64,000 nucleotides of DNA from the NCBI GenBank assembly GCA_963070105.1, contig OY718804.1, positions 9,640,317 through 9,704,316 on the forward strand. Direction: 5' to 3'. The notes under the pieces were generated by a model, which saw only the letters and a program-made list of their open reading frames with translations, was not told the origin of the DNA and did no database searches. A program made the translations under genes and the position numbers. Source of the stretch: Litomosoides sigmodontis. Taxonomy: Eukaryota; Nematoda; Chromadorea; Rhabditida; Onchocercidae. Below are positions 14,901 to 26,907 of the stretch, in pieces; positions within the stretch are counted from its first letter, which is position 1; the number at the start of each line of letters is the position of its first letter.

Positions 14901-16703
14901 AACAAAAAATGGAATCATATAACTTGCTTGACATGTGCAAGTGTTTTATCCTTCTTGCATAAAAAACAATATTTCTGCTCAAAAACCGAAGAAAAGAGAA
15001 AAATGAAAAGTTACCACAAAGTACATATGACGCCCATCTTTGTGAGGTAATAAAAATAGTCGCATTATTGTACGAATCGGAATCTTGTAGTCGTATGTTT
15101 TACCGTGCAATGATAAATAATTTTGATAGACTTTGATGTCGTATCGACCACTGCAAAGATTTTAATTGAAGATTGACTTATTTTATGCATCTAATTTCAT
15201 ACCACAATACACCACTTGAATACCACTTTTGTTGAAGCTTTAAAAGCGAGCGAAACAGCGTTACCGAGGTGTTGTGCAGAGAATCTGTTGCAAAATTGCT
15301 ACTGGTTGATCCGTTTCCGTTTCAATTCCAGCATACTGCATTACGGCACGTCGGAATTCCTGCAAAAATACCTATTTTTCCCGGATAATCGCTAGACATA
15401 CAAAACAATGCAAAAAATTAGAAATCTAAACTCCGCAAAAAAATAAATTCCGAACTAGGTTCGACCATATAAAACTAGAGAAAGTACTTCTACTGGGTCA
15501 ACATCTTCATCAGCATCTGGATCTGTTGGAATATGAAAACGCATTTCCATCAGTGATACGGGACAATCATCATTTTGATGGAATTCCAAAGCTGCTTCAC
15601 TTTTTCCAGCCGTACAATTGCTTACAGTGCTAAGCGGAATCTCAAAGCATGGTTTATCATCCACTTCAAATTCGAGTACTTGCCCTATAGAGTTTAAATC
15701 AAATTGAAACTCAAAATAATATTATCTAAAGTTCACATAAAAGAGAGAAAAGAAATGAAAGCAATGCCTACGATAACAAAGGAAAACATTAACTAGAAGC
15801 AAAATTTGCCTTTTACTTCCGCTTTCCCATAATTCCAACCTTTGATACACTGTTCGACCTGGTCAACACTAATATTCCACTTATCAAAAGCAAATTTTCT
15901 GATTTCTTCGAAATCCTACAAAACAAAATTTAAACTATTAATAAAAAGAAATCCAGACCGCATAATGAATGCTTTTATCATATAAGGAGAACTTGACTCA
16001 ACCTTCTCAGCAAATCCACTAAAACGATGGCGAAGTCCAGAAGACAGGCATATTCGCATAGCAGGCTTATTTCCAACTCGCATCCAATTTATTTTTTCGA
16101 TTTCTGATGAATCAATTGTTTGTAGTCGATTATTCTTAGCATTTTTAAAATTTATTTGAGAATCGCCAAGTTTAATTCTTCCATGATGCTATAAAATGCC
16201 ACTGAATAGAAAAATAGATGAATCTAACGAAATGATTAAAATTTCAATTCTCAAGCTCGCGACATTCAGAGTTTTTGCAAAACTAAAACTGCACATATTA
16301 CTGGCATAAAAGACACTTTTCAAAATCATCATGACTGCAATGTTTTTTTTTGTTGGTTTCTGCACTATATTACTGCAGCAGCATTATTCAAATGCTACGT
16401 GGCTATTATGAATACTATGCTTCCAAAGCACCCCCCCCCCCGCCCCACCGTCGCCTAATTCAAGCTATTCAAGCTCGTAACTAAGTAAATTCCAAGCTAC
16501 TTCTAAACCTAAATCATAATTGTACTATTCCATTGTCAAATTTCCTTCATTTAAACACTCTCATCATTTGCACTCCTGACTTATCACAGCATTTATCCCA
16601 TCCGAATCATTATGCACAATCAACGTTTGCTAAATTATATTAAAAAAATTACCATTACACCCAAATACTCCTGAGAGATATTATTGTATTCCAGTTCTGC
16701 CAT
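11903..16703 (-). CDS. hmg-4: FACT complex subunit SSRP1 (HMG-box)
   Basis: About 15 exons from ATG at 16703 ([17 protein letters not shown]) to a stop at 11903-11905. In order: an N-terminal SSRP1/POB3 domain ([17 protein letters not shown], about 16190-16000), a Pob3/PH region ([16 protein letters not shown], 15500; [20 protein letters not shown], 15150), a second PH-like region ([17 protein letters not shown], 14800; [18 protein letters not shown], 14600; [24 protein letters not shown] exon, 14200), an acidic stretch (13850-13400), a Lys-rich linker, and one HMG box ([19 protein letters not shown], 13040-12870; [20 protein letters not shown], 12800). A Ser/Asp-rich tail ends [10 protein letters not shown]. 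With SPT16 it forms FACT, which reorganises nucleosomes during transcription and replication. The nematode paralogues hmg-3 and hmg-4 cannot be told apart here, so the symbol is tentative. The HMG-box exon uses an atypical GTCCCA donor near 12887. Confidence 0.92.
12241..12304. repeat. Short diverged tandem duplication in SSRP1 intron
   Basis: CTATCAATCTGGCATGTG at 12243 recurs as CTATCAATGTGGTATGTA at 12278 (period about 35 bp), each followed by a CATCAGT/TATCAGT tail. Non-coding. Confidence 0.6.
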
Positions 16704-18394
16704 ATCCGAATTTAAAAATGGAAAACTTGCCAGCAAATCACTAAAAAACATGAAAATTATGCATTAATCAAGTGGATTTGAAAATCCATTCTTCTTCTTA
16801 ATGTCTGTTAGAGCTCAAGCGCTAGACGACTTGAGGAGCAAAAAGGTAGACGTAGGATGAATAACATTACATAATCATCATTAATATCGCTTAATAACTA
16901 CACTAAATTGCGCTGGACTACCACTACGCATGAAAATTTCCAAATAAATCTCATGAAATATTTTGAAAGACAATAAATTAAGCAGAAAAAAATAATATGA
17001 ATAAATCGATTAAACAAATCAAGTGAGTGAATGAAGTGCAACTAACTTCAAAACGATAAATGATTTATTAGATATCCATCACTCACATACACACCCACCC
17101 CTCCGCCGTCTTCTCCTCAGACAGTAAGCAAAAAAAGCCGGGAAAACATAACGGTTAAATTTTACAAATCAGTCCAGGGATCAGTATGATATAACAGTGA
17201 TCTCATGGAAATGCAATGCTTGACCTCTGTGCTTATTTTGATCAATTTCTTGAGTGTCTCTCAAGCAGTACCGGATTAGGGTAGCACATTAATGTCCGAT
17301 GGTTCAGGACCGTACACGTTGTTTGCTACCCGATTAAAGTTATGTTATCCCTCGTATGGGAAAATCCCCAATAGGCTTCGACTTCCGCATACCAAAGAAA
17401 CATTATAACAGTCAATTATTTTCGTACATTGCTAATCTAACTTAAATTTTTCATTTGATCCTCCATTCCAACAGTGGTGATTCTGGTGACTGAATCCCTA
17501 TTCGAAAAAAATCCCGTATCTTACCTTTATAATTTCCTTCTTTGACATACATGGAGGAATGATGGATCATAATAGTTTTTCTCTTTCTCATGGATTTGTA
17601 AGATGTACTTACTTTTAATAGATAAAATTAATAAAAGCAACTAATATGCAATCAGAATGATTATATTTTATTTCATGATATGGTCATAGAAATATTATGC
17701 GGTAAGTGATGCACTAGCAAAATTCGGCAAAAACTTATGAAAGGAAAAGAACCGGGAGGCAAAGTCATAAAATTTCCTACAACAAGTAACAGTGTGAAGA
17801 AAACAAAGGCATTAGAACACAAATTACTGATTCCCAATTCTATAAAATAATTCTGTTAGCTACTTTCGATAAGAAATCGCATACTCCCCAAAAATCACAA
17901 AATGTACTGCGTAAACAAACGATTATTTAGCAACCGTTTGATACGATGAGCAAAAAATCGATAACACTGTTGGTAATGCATTTACAGTGATAACATAATT
18001 TCGCGAATTATAATTTCATCATTTAGGTTTAAATTGTACGATTTCGAAGTATTAAGTCGTTGAATTTAATTCAAATCATATTAAATACACACATTGCTTA
18101 ACGACCCATTAAAATTTCGTGAGACCACACACCGAAAACGACGAAATGGCAGCTTCTGATGTTGGATTAGATCCATTCCGCTGCTATGAAATTATTAAAA
18201 TATACAGACCATTTCGTTATTGCTTCAACAAGTGAATCCATAATCTGTTTGTCAACAGATACGTTTTTTTTGCCTCCCTTTCTTCAAATATTTGATGATA
18301 CTTCATAAATTTTCCGAGCATAGCGAAACATATAGGATACAATTTGCATTATGTAATTTCAGCCACTTTCCAAAAGCAAAAACTGTTTGAAATT
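16704..18394. other. Intergenic region ced-6 to SSRP1
   Basis: No coding exon recognised. A structured element lies at 17279-17331 and a C-rich run at 17090-17112. Both flanking genes are on the minus strand, so this interval holds the SSRP1 promoter and the ced-6 3' end. Confidence 0.5.
17279..17331. other. Stem-loop candidate (8-bp outer stem, inner hairpin)
   Basis: GGGTAGCA at 17279-17286 is the exact reverse complement of TGCTACCC at 17324-17331. The 37-nt interior contains GTCC and GGAC (17294-17297 and 17307-17310), which can pair again. It matches no tRNA or spliceosomal snRNA pattern I know. It could be a small structured RNA or a protein-binding palindrome. Confidence 0.3.
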
Positions 18395-21300
18395 TCAAGT
18401 GTGACCATTTTGCATGGTTTCTGCTTGATTGTTTTCACCAGCATTTGCTTCTGAAGACTGAGTTCTTGGCAATCCATAAATGTTGTGTAGATCACGCGCT
18501 GCATCACCCGTATCACCCATTGCTAAAATACCTGATGCAAATCCATCTCGTAGCTCCGTTAATCGTTTGTCAACCTGAAAAACAAATACGAAGATATGAT
18601 TCAAAAACACCCAGAAGTAAGCCATTCTTTTCAGTGCCATAATCTTTCGTACTGCAAGATAAATTTTGGAAATCGTAAAATCATCTTGCGACTTGAAAAT
18701 TCACCTATAATAAGACTATTTAGCAGAAATTCACCTATAAGGAGTTCCATTATAATTTCAAGTTAACAACAGCACTTCTATCTTTTACCAACACTAATCT
18801 ATTCAATATAAATTGTCAAGTTAACTCTTTTACTTCCAAAAAGAGATCCAAAATCCTTACCATTGATAACATCTCATCGAATTGCTCCGGTGTTGGCTCA
18901 TGTGTTCGTTCTGAAGTAGAAGGTGTATCGACAACCGGCTTTCGTTCCAGACTCTACGAAAAAGGTAACAAGATACATCAAGAAAATAGAAAAATCCCAC
19001 TAAGCACATATGTAATTTAAGTGGCTCTTAAAAAATTTCGAAAGTCCAGCAAAATGTGGAGGAATGAAGGTAAAAAAAGACACACAAGGACATCATTCAT
19101 GAAATCATCTCCGAAGGGATCAAGGCCAAATTTGTCCTTCTCTTTTTTCCTGCTTGCTTCTGTTTTTTTCCTTTCATCTGCCCGTGGATCAAACTCATCA
19201 TCGAATAAATCTTCCATTTTATCCAATTGCAAATTTTCTAAGCGTCTTCCAACCTAAACCTTTCGAATCACTTTGTGTGATGAATGATCAGAAACTGTAA
19301 AACATTAGGGAAGATGAATGATAATGTCATTATTCGTACCGCCGCCTTTCTGTTTTAGAATTCAATTACATATGACCTTAAAACTCTTCGTTAAGAGAAA
19401 TCTTGTAAAAATGGTGCCCATTACGGTAACAAAATCTGCTGCAACCTTTGCAATTAATGATTCAAGATGTTAAAATTAAAAAATTTCCGGTCATATAATT
19501 AAATTAATACAGTTCGCCAGTTAATGGTGTCTTCATTAAACAAAATAGTCCATTTATAAAATGGTACTCGAAATAGTTTTATTTAATTCCAAAGATTTAT
19601 ATTGAAACTATTTGGTCCAATTCCGACGATTACTAAAAGCAATAGAAATCCCCTGCCAAAAAGAATCATTTTCCTATACAGGAGAATTACATTACCCAAG
19701 GTGAAGTACTATTCACTGAAGTTGCTTAAAAAGGTAAAAAATAAACAACCATGCGGTATAATTTTTGTCAATGATATAAAGCCTGAGAATGTCAGTGTTT
19801 TCATGACCATGAATCAATTACGACTGATACAGTAAATGGATAATGTTCTTAAAAAAACGAAGGAGACGATGTCAAACACTTTGCTTAATCCAGTTGTTTT
19901 TGCAGGACTTTAGACACAGGGAAGAATCAGTGAGGAGCAAACCTGTGGAAAAGTTGCAGTGGGATCAGCTGCATTTACAGTATTCGAATGATTGCTTGCA
20001 TTCACAGAGTTTGCATGATGTCTTCGTGGGATAGCTGGCGGTGGGACAATTGCCGGTATTATATCATTCATTAAAGTTGGTGTGATTCCAGGAGGTGGCT
20101 GACGAGGCATCGGTGAAGTTGGCAGAGGCGGAACAGAATCCTCCTATCAATTAATTAGTCGAAACACTTATGCTCAATTTCGAAAGATTTGAACCTTTGA
20201 ACGGTTCTTATTCTGATACAGGTTCCTAGAATGCTATGAAAAGCGTGGTGAAGAGTGAGCAAAAGAACCTTCTGATTTTGTTGTGCATAAAGCTTCTCCT
20301 TAAGCTCATTATTTTCCTGTTCCAGCTCTACTATTCGCTTCCTTAGCATAATCAGCTGTTTTTTATTTTCCAAATCTCGACCATTTCTTTCCAGAAATTT
20401 CTGAAAAGCATAAAAAACAGATAAGAAGCAAACATGTGTGTCCTACGTAATTTGGTAGCATTTTATAACAATATGCTACTCGTTCCAGAATACTATGTAT
20501 TACTTAAAAAACCTGCAATAATTTTCTCTAACCTATAGTATATGGCAATTAATTTGAATATAATAGTCCTAATATATGGAATAACTCTTTCATATTATTC
20601 GCCAATCAAAATTATTCATAATTTTATGTAATTTTACCTGATATGCAAGATCAAAAGCTTCGCCAACGGTAAGAGTTATCTGCTCGGCTAATTTCTCACT
20701 TAAAAAGACGAAACAATCATGTCTAGTAGAGGATTCAGCCTTGGCAATAAATGAAAAAACCCTCTTGTCCTGCAACACGGAGCATTAATTCCTGTTTCGT
20801 GAAAAGAAAAGACACAAAATGCATTGTCTGACATAGTAAAATGCCATGCAAATGTAGTGATATCAAATGTTAACACCGCTTATTTTTTCATCAAGCAGTT
20901 AACTTCAGAATGGTTGTTAGACGACACATATTTTTTAAATCAAAACAACTCATGCACAAATCAGCATTCATTTACAGTTGTATAAAAAAAGACCTGCTTG
21001 TCATCGGCACAAAACGAGATTCGGTGGAGAGGATATTTGAATAAAATCATTTTTGTCTTTGTTTCGATAACTGTCAAACCATCTACATTTATTTGTAAAT
21101 CCACCTTTTTAAGTTTTGCTCCCGAATGGCCCGTAACTCCTCGACTTACCTAAATCATTTATGAAAGATACAAGGTAGAATGACAGGAATTACTGAGCTC
21201 AAATTTGGGTTTAGGCTTCAGTAGCATAAGGTAGAATGAATCCAAGTTATGATTAAAAAACGGAGTCCTAAAATATGTTATGATTAAGCGAATAAGATAT

Positions 21301-21799
21301 AAAGCATCATTTGCTCACGATTTCCACTGCTGTGTTTGAAAGTCATTCCGCAAGGCATGGAAGGTCAAAGTCTCTCCAAAAGCAATCAAAAACAGACGAA
21401 AGGCACATGAGGATTTACAGAAAAGCTATTACTTGCAGTTGAAACCGTATAGCATGAATAGCATCTCGAATGACATGTGTTCCTTTTGGTTCTGATACTT
21501 CCGCAAAGCCGAGCATTTTTACGGAATATTCAACACGACCATTTAATAATACGTCTGCAACATTGGAACTTAGCTTAAGGAATATTTTTAAATAAAGATT
21601 AGAATGTTAAATAGCTCTAAAAAATCTCGTCAAACTACAAATCAGTAAATGACAAACCGGGTGGATGTATCCATTTCGATGAAGTACCACCACTATATCG
21701 AACTCCGTTCGTATTGTTTGATGAACTAGCAATGCCAAATGCTTGCGAACCAAGCGAACGTTTTATCGTGTTGTAAATTTCTTTTCCCTTTGAAGTCAT
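18395..21799 (-). CDS. ced-6: CED-6/GULP PTB-domain engulfment adaptor
   Basis: About nine exons on the minus strand, ATG at 21799-21797, stop ending at 18395; roughly 440 aa. Exon 1 (21799-21658) reads [15 protein letters not shown]...KWIHPP and joins in phase to [20 protein letters not shown] (about 21560). The PTB domain continues through [20 protein letters not shown] (about 21100), [15 protein letters not shown] (about 21020) and [28 protein letters not shown] (20720-20640). A coiled-coil/leucine-zipper exon follows ([19 protein letters not shown], about 20340), then a Pro-rich segment ([11 protein letters not shown], 20100) and an acidic motif ([13 protein letters not shown], 19210). 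CED-6 binds the NPXY tail of the engulfment receptor CED-1/MEGF10 and acts in apoptotic-cell clearance and vesicle traffic. An acceptor (AG at 21808-21807) precedes the ATG by seven bases. The gene is divergent from the PVF gene across the giant triplet array. Confidence 0.92.
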
Positions 21800-22966
21800 T
21801 TAGCACCTGCAAAATGTATATTGGTTCATCAAGCGCAACTGATATGCTAACCAAAGAAAACAGTCGACATAAGCGACGGAAACAGTTAATAGTAGATATA
21901 ACAAAAAGCAAATGGATGGAAAAGTCATCGAAAGATGTGCAAAATAAATTTCAGTATTAAGAAAACAATGAACTATTTAGTGGAGCCAGTTAGTGCATCA
22001 TCTCGCACAGTACATCAAACGTTGGAGTTGTAAAGACACAGGTAAAGGTGAGTTTCTCTAGTGCAATGTTAACAATTCGTACAGTAGATCAGTACGAGAT
22101 GATGAATGATAAATAAATTCAATGCTACTTTGAAGAGTACACGTTTCGATACAAACAAATAACAACCAGTCAATCAATTGAAGAAGCACAATTTGTCTGT
22201 TAGAATTGAGGGGAAAACTGACAAGTTCATTGGCTAAAGCAATATCAGTAGAAAAAAGTAAATGACCTAATTTTGCTATATGTTCCTAAGGAAACAAAGA
22301 GATGTCTGAAAGGATGGAATTGTTGAGGAAATGCTATGAATGATGAATAAATAAAGCAAACCTCCGTAGCACCGATCAATTTAACGTACACAATTGTAAA
22401 GCATCTTAAATTGAGAAATTCTCATGCATCGTACCGTTAACACAATATCGGTGGTTAGGTGAGAGTGGTGAATGTGTGTGTATACACTAGGAGATATCGA
22501 ATTAGCAAATACACAAAAGGATTATTGACAATTTCAACAATCGTTGTTATTAATCTGTTATTCATCATATATGCAACAGTTTAATGTTATAAAATTATTT
22601 ATTTTCAACTTGCAAATTGTCGAAGTTATTTTTCCTTCATATGCAAGCACAGTGATAAGTTCAGAAACGAAACGATAATGCCTTTTAGCAAAGCGTATGG
22701 CAATTAATGAACTATTTGAATTAACGCTGCACAATTCAAATTCAGACGATTTTATCTGAGATGAAACAATTATTATTAGTTGTGAGAAAAGCTACGATAA
22801 TACAGAATGTAAGGGCAGGAATACCTTGCTTTCGTAGAAAATTTTTCCATCGCTCCCTGGAAAATCACATTCATCAAGCAGCAATCAACACATGCAACTG
22901 ATCATTTATCAGTGCAAAATACCCACCACACTGTACGCTATCGGTTTTTTTAAAAGTCACATTGAT
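21800..22966. other. ced-6 promoter-side intergenic DNA
   Basis: AT-rich, with no exon or RNA gene recognised. It borders the TAC array directly. Confidence 0.5.
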
Positions 22967-24288
<1,322 letters not shown>

Positions 24289-24332
24289 ATCATTCATCTC
24301 TCCACTACATCGTGAAATCCCTTGTCAGCTCT

Positions 24333-24375
24333 ACTGATGATGATGATGATGATGGTGGTGGTGATGGTGGTGATG
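24333..24375. repeat. GATGAT/GGTGGT triplet tract
   Basis: Six to seven GAT units and then mixed GGT/GAT units, about 45 bp past the hexamer array. Another imperfect triplet repeat, with no coding context. Confidence 0.85.
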
Positions 24376-26907
24376 CTTCTTCTTCCCATCACAATACATC
24401 TTACTTTCACTGAATCAGATTTACCACATTCAACCTCACTCTCCACTCACTTCCCTTATCTTCCACCGTTACCTATAATTTATATAGCAAACATCGGTGA
24501 TGACACACACACACACACACACATATGTGTGTGCATAGAATTCTCCTTTCTTCCTATCTCTCCTCCTCAGTTATTCTTGTGTCTCCTCGAAACTCGTCTC
24601 ACTACCACCACCACTACTACTGACCTCCTCGACCTGAAATGAACCACCGTCATCAATGATCATCAACCACCCCACATCCACGTGCTCCTCACTCCTTTCG
24701 ATGAGGGTAGTGCACTCACCCGATTAAGTGTTATACTTGTTCCTTATAATTAATGAGTAATTCGGAGCATGGAAAGTGACACCCATATTGCGACAGTGCG
24801 ACAAACAACACGTCAAACAAGTCAACAACACTTGCCCAGCGATGCGCGCACCTCTCGCTCACCTCCACCCACACCGCTTCCGCAACAGCGTTTTTCTCAC
24901 AGATCGATCATATTACATACATATTTTATAAATGCCTTCATTCATTCCATTCCATTGTTTCTGATGACAGTTCTGCGAGCAATCAATGAAGCTAATGAAC
25001 GAGCGAGCGAGCAGCTTACATGATAGCATAACAACATCTCTGCCGCCTCAGAAGCAGTGCTTTTCACGGTTGGTTCACTTCGCTCATCATGAAGAAGCTT
25101 GGTGGAGAGAAGATGCTCTCGTTGACGGAAAGCTTATCTGAGAAGCAGCAACCCATAAACAAATGAGAGAAGTGAAAATCAGTGGACGACGCAGCACCAC
25201 ACCTTCTATGGAAAGCGAAGCGAAAAGAGGGCAAATCAATGGACAGCACTGGCAGTACCCCATCATCTCCAATACCACACCTGTCGAAATTCGTTTCATC
25301 CTATCTTCGCTTCTAACCAATTGGTCAGCACCTCTCTTTCACAAGAAAAATAAAATCACATGGAATTCAAACTGCCACAGTAAAGTCTATCGAAGTCAAT
25401 CACATCCTCCCTGAATGTAACTGTATCGATCTTTGGAATGAAGAAAATAAAACTGTGAGAAATTTCCCATCCAACAAACATCTAACAACAACTTTGATTT
25501 TTACACCATTAAATATGCTACTGGTCATTACGGAATTATCATTCAGTAATTTTCTCTTACTTTCTACTCATCTAACACACTTGGGAAATTAAAATGCATC
25601 CTTGAAAAGAGCAAATTACAGATCAATAGAAATGATCAGGAAACCTGAATATATTGCGCTCAGAGCCAGATTTTTTTTTTTTTTTGGAAACAGTTCAATT
25701 CTTATGACAGTATTTGAGCTTCGCCAACAACCTACTGGGACAGGACATACGACGACAAGGAACATTTGTATGCTATAGCATATGTGTTCCCCAAAACTTA
25801 TGCAAAGATGCAAAAATAAATAAACCACAAGTTAACATAAAAAGAAAACCTCACCCTAACATAGATTATTAAACCCCATTAATTTTAACTATTAAAGGTC
25901 CAAAGAATTTCAAATTGGGAAAAACCATTCATTTAAATATCAACAACACAAGACCAAAGTATAGCTTTTTATTGCACAATCGCACAATGGAATCAATTTT
26001 AGTCTTGAAAATGAACGAATTTACCAGAGGGATCCCATAATATAATCTGAAAGAGTGAATCATCACAATGTCATTCAATTTAAATTTCTAATATACAATG
26101 CATTTAACAAATATTTTACTGCAGCGTGATTTTATTAGCATAAATTTCAGTAATGTTTAATGTTATTTCAGATTCCAATTTCTTATCTTTGCCCATCTGT
26201 AAATTTCCAGAGAGGGAACCAACTGTTCTGAATTCTTTCCTTCGACTTCAATAGCTTATCTCACTTACGAACACTTCACACAAAAAAATTGGCAAACTAA
26301 TTGTAAAAATTTTAGTTGGAATAATTATTGATTATTCTTTCCGGAGATTATATAAACTAATGGTTTCTTTCACCTAGCAGCTGGGAATCAAATGATCGAT
26401 AAAACAGTAAAGGAGGAAAACTGATGATACGGCATTTAACAAATGATAGAATGCTCGAAACTCGAAACACAGTTGCTCAAACCAATTTCCTTACCATCAT
26501 CTAATCAGTGGTAAACTTCACTTCCGCTGTATCCTATAGTTCTGTTTTAAATCTGTTCTTTTCCTCATCATGAATTCAAAATCTTATCTAAATTCCATTT
26601 TTTTTAACTCTATTAATCTTCTCGCTATCAAATATGATAGAACACACACCTTGCCACTAGCATAAACAGTAAATATTTTAAGCTTACTCAGTCTTTAACT
26701 AAATGAATTAGTTAATAAGTTTCGGCACTCTCTATGTGAGTTACACTGTATTTAATGACCAAAATGACAATTAGTGGTTCAATCTTCTCCGGTCTTACTG
26801 AATTTGATTGGATGGAGAAGCATTGAAAACATATGTTAAGACCGACGGTACAAAACTAGTCCCTTAAAAATTAGTCTAAACCTTACAAACTGCAGACTAT
26901 ACCACTG
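24376..26907. other. Intergenic region upstream of the PVF gene
   Basis: No supported exon. 24600-25300 is somewhat GC-richer than its surroundings, with open frames on both strands that have no family resemblance. The rest is AT-rich. An acceptor (CTGCAG, AG at 26894-26895) lies 12 nt before the PVF start codon. Confidence 0.5.
24504..24532. repeat. (CA)n / (TG)n dinucleotide tract
   Basis: (AC) about nine units then ATATGTGTGTG, making a small alternating purine-pyrimidine palindrome. Confidence 0.85.

Noticed and set aside
16261..16335. Possible C/D-box snoRNA in an SSRP1 intron (ATGATGA and CTGA boxes on the minus strand)
   Set aside because: The box spacing is plausible, but no terminal stem pairs and no second box pair was seen.
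16430..16446. C-run as a possible G-quadruplex or i-motif
   Set aside because: A single homopolymer run broken by one G, in an intron, without the four separated tracts of a classic quadruplex; the length may also be a sequencing error.
24769..25414. Open frames in the GC-richer part of the ced-6/pvf-1 gap
   Set aside because: They occur on both strands, have no recognisable domain and no coherent splice structure.
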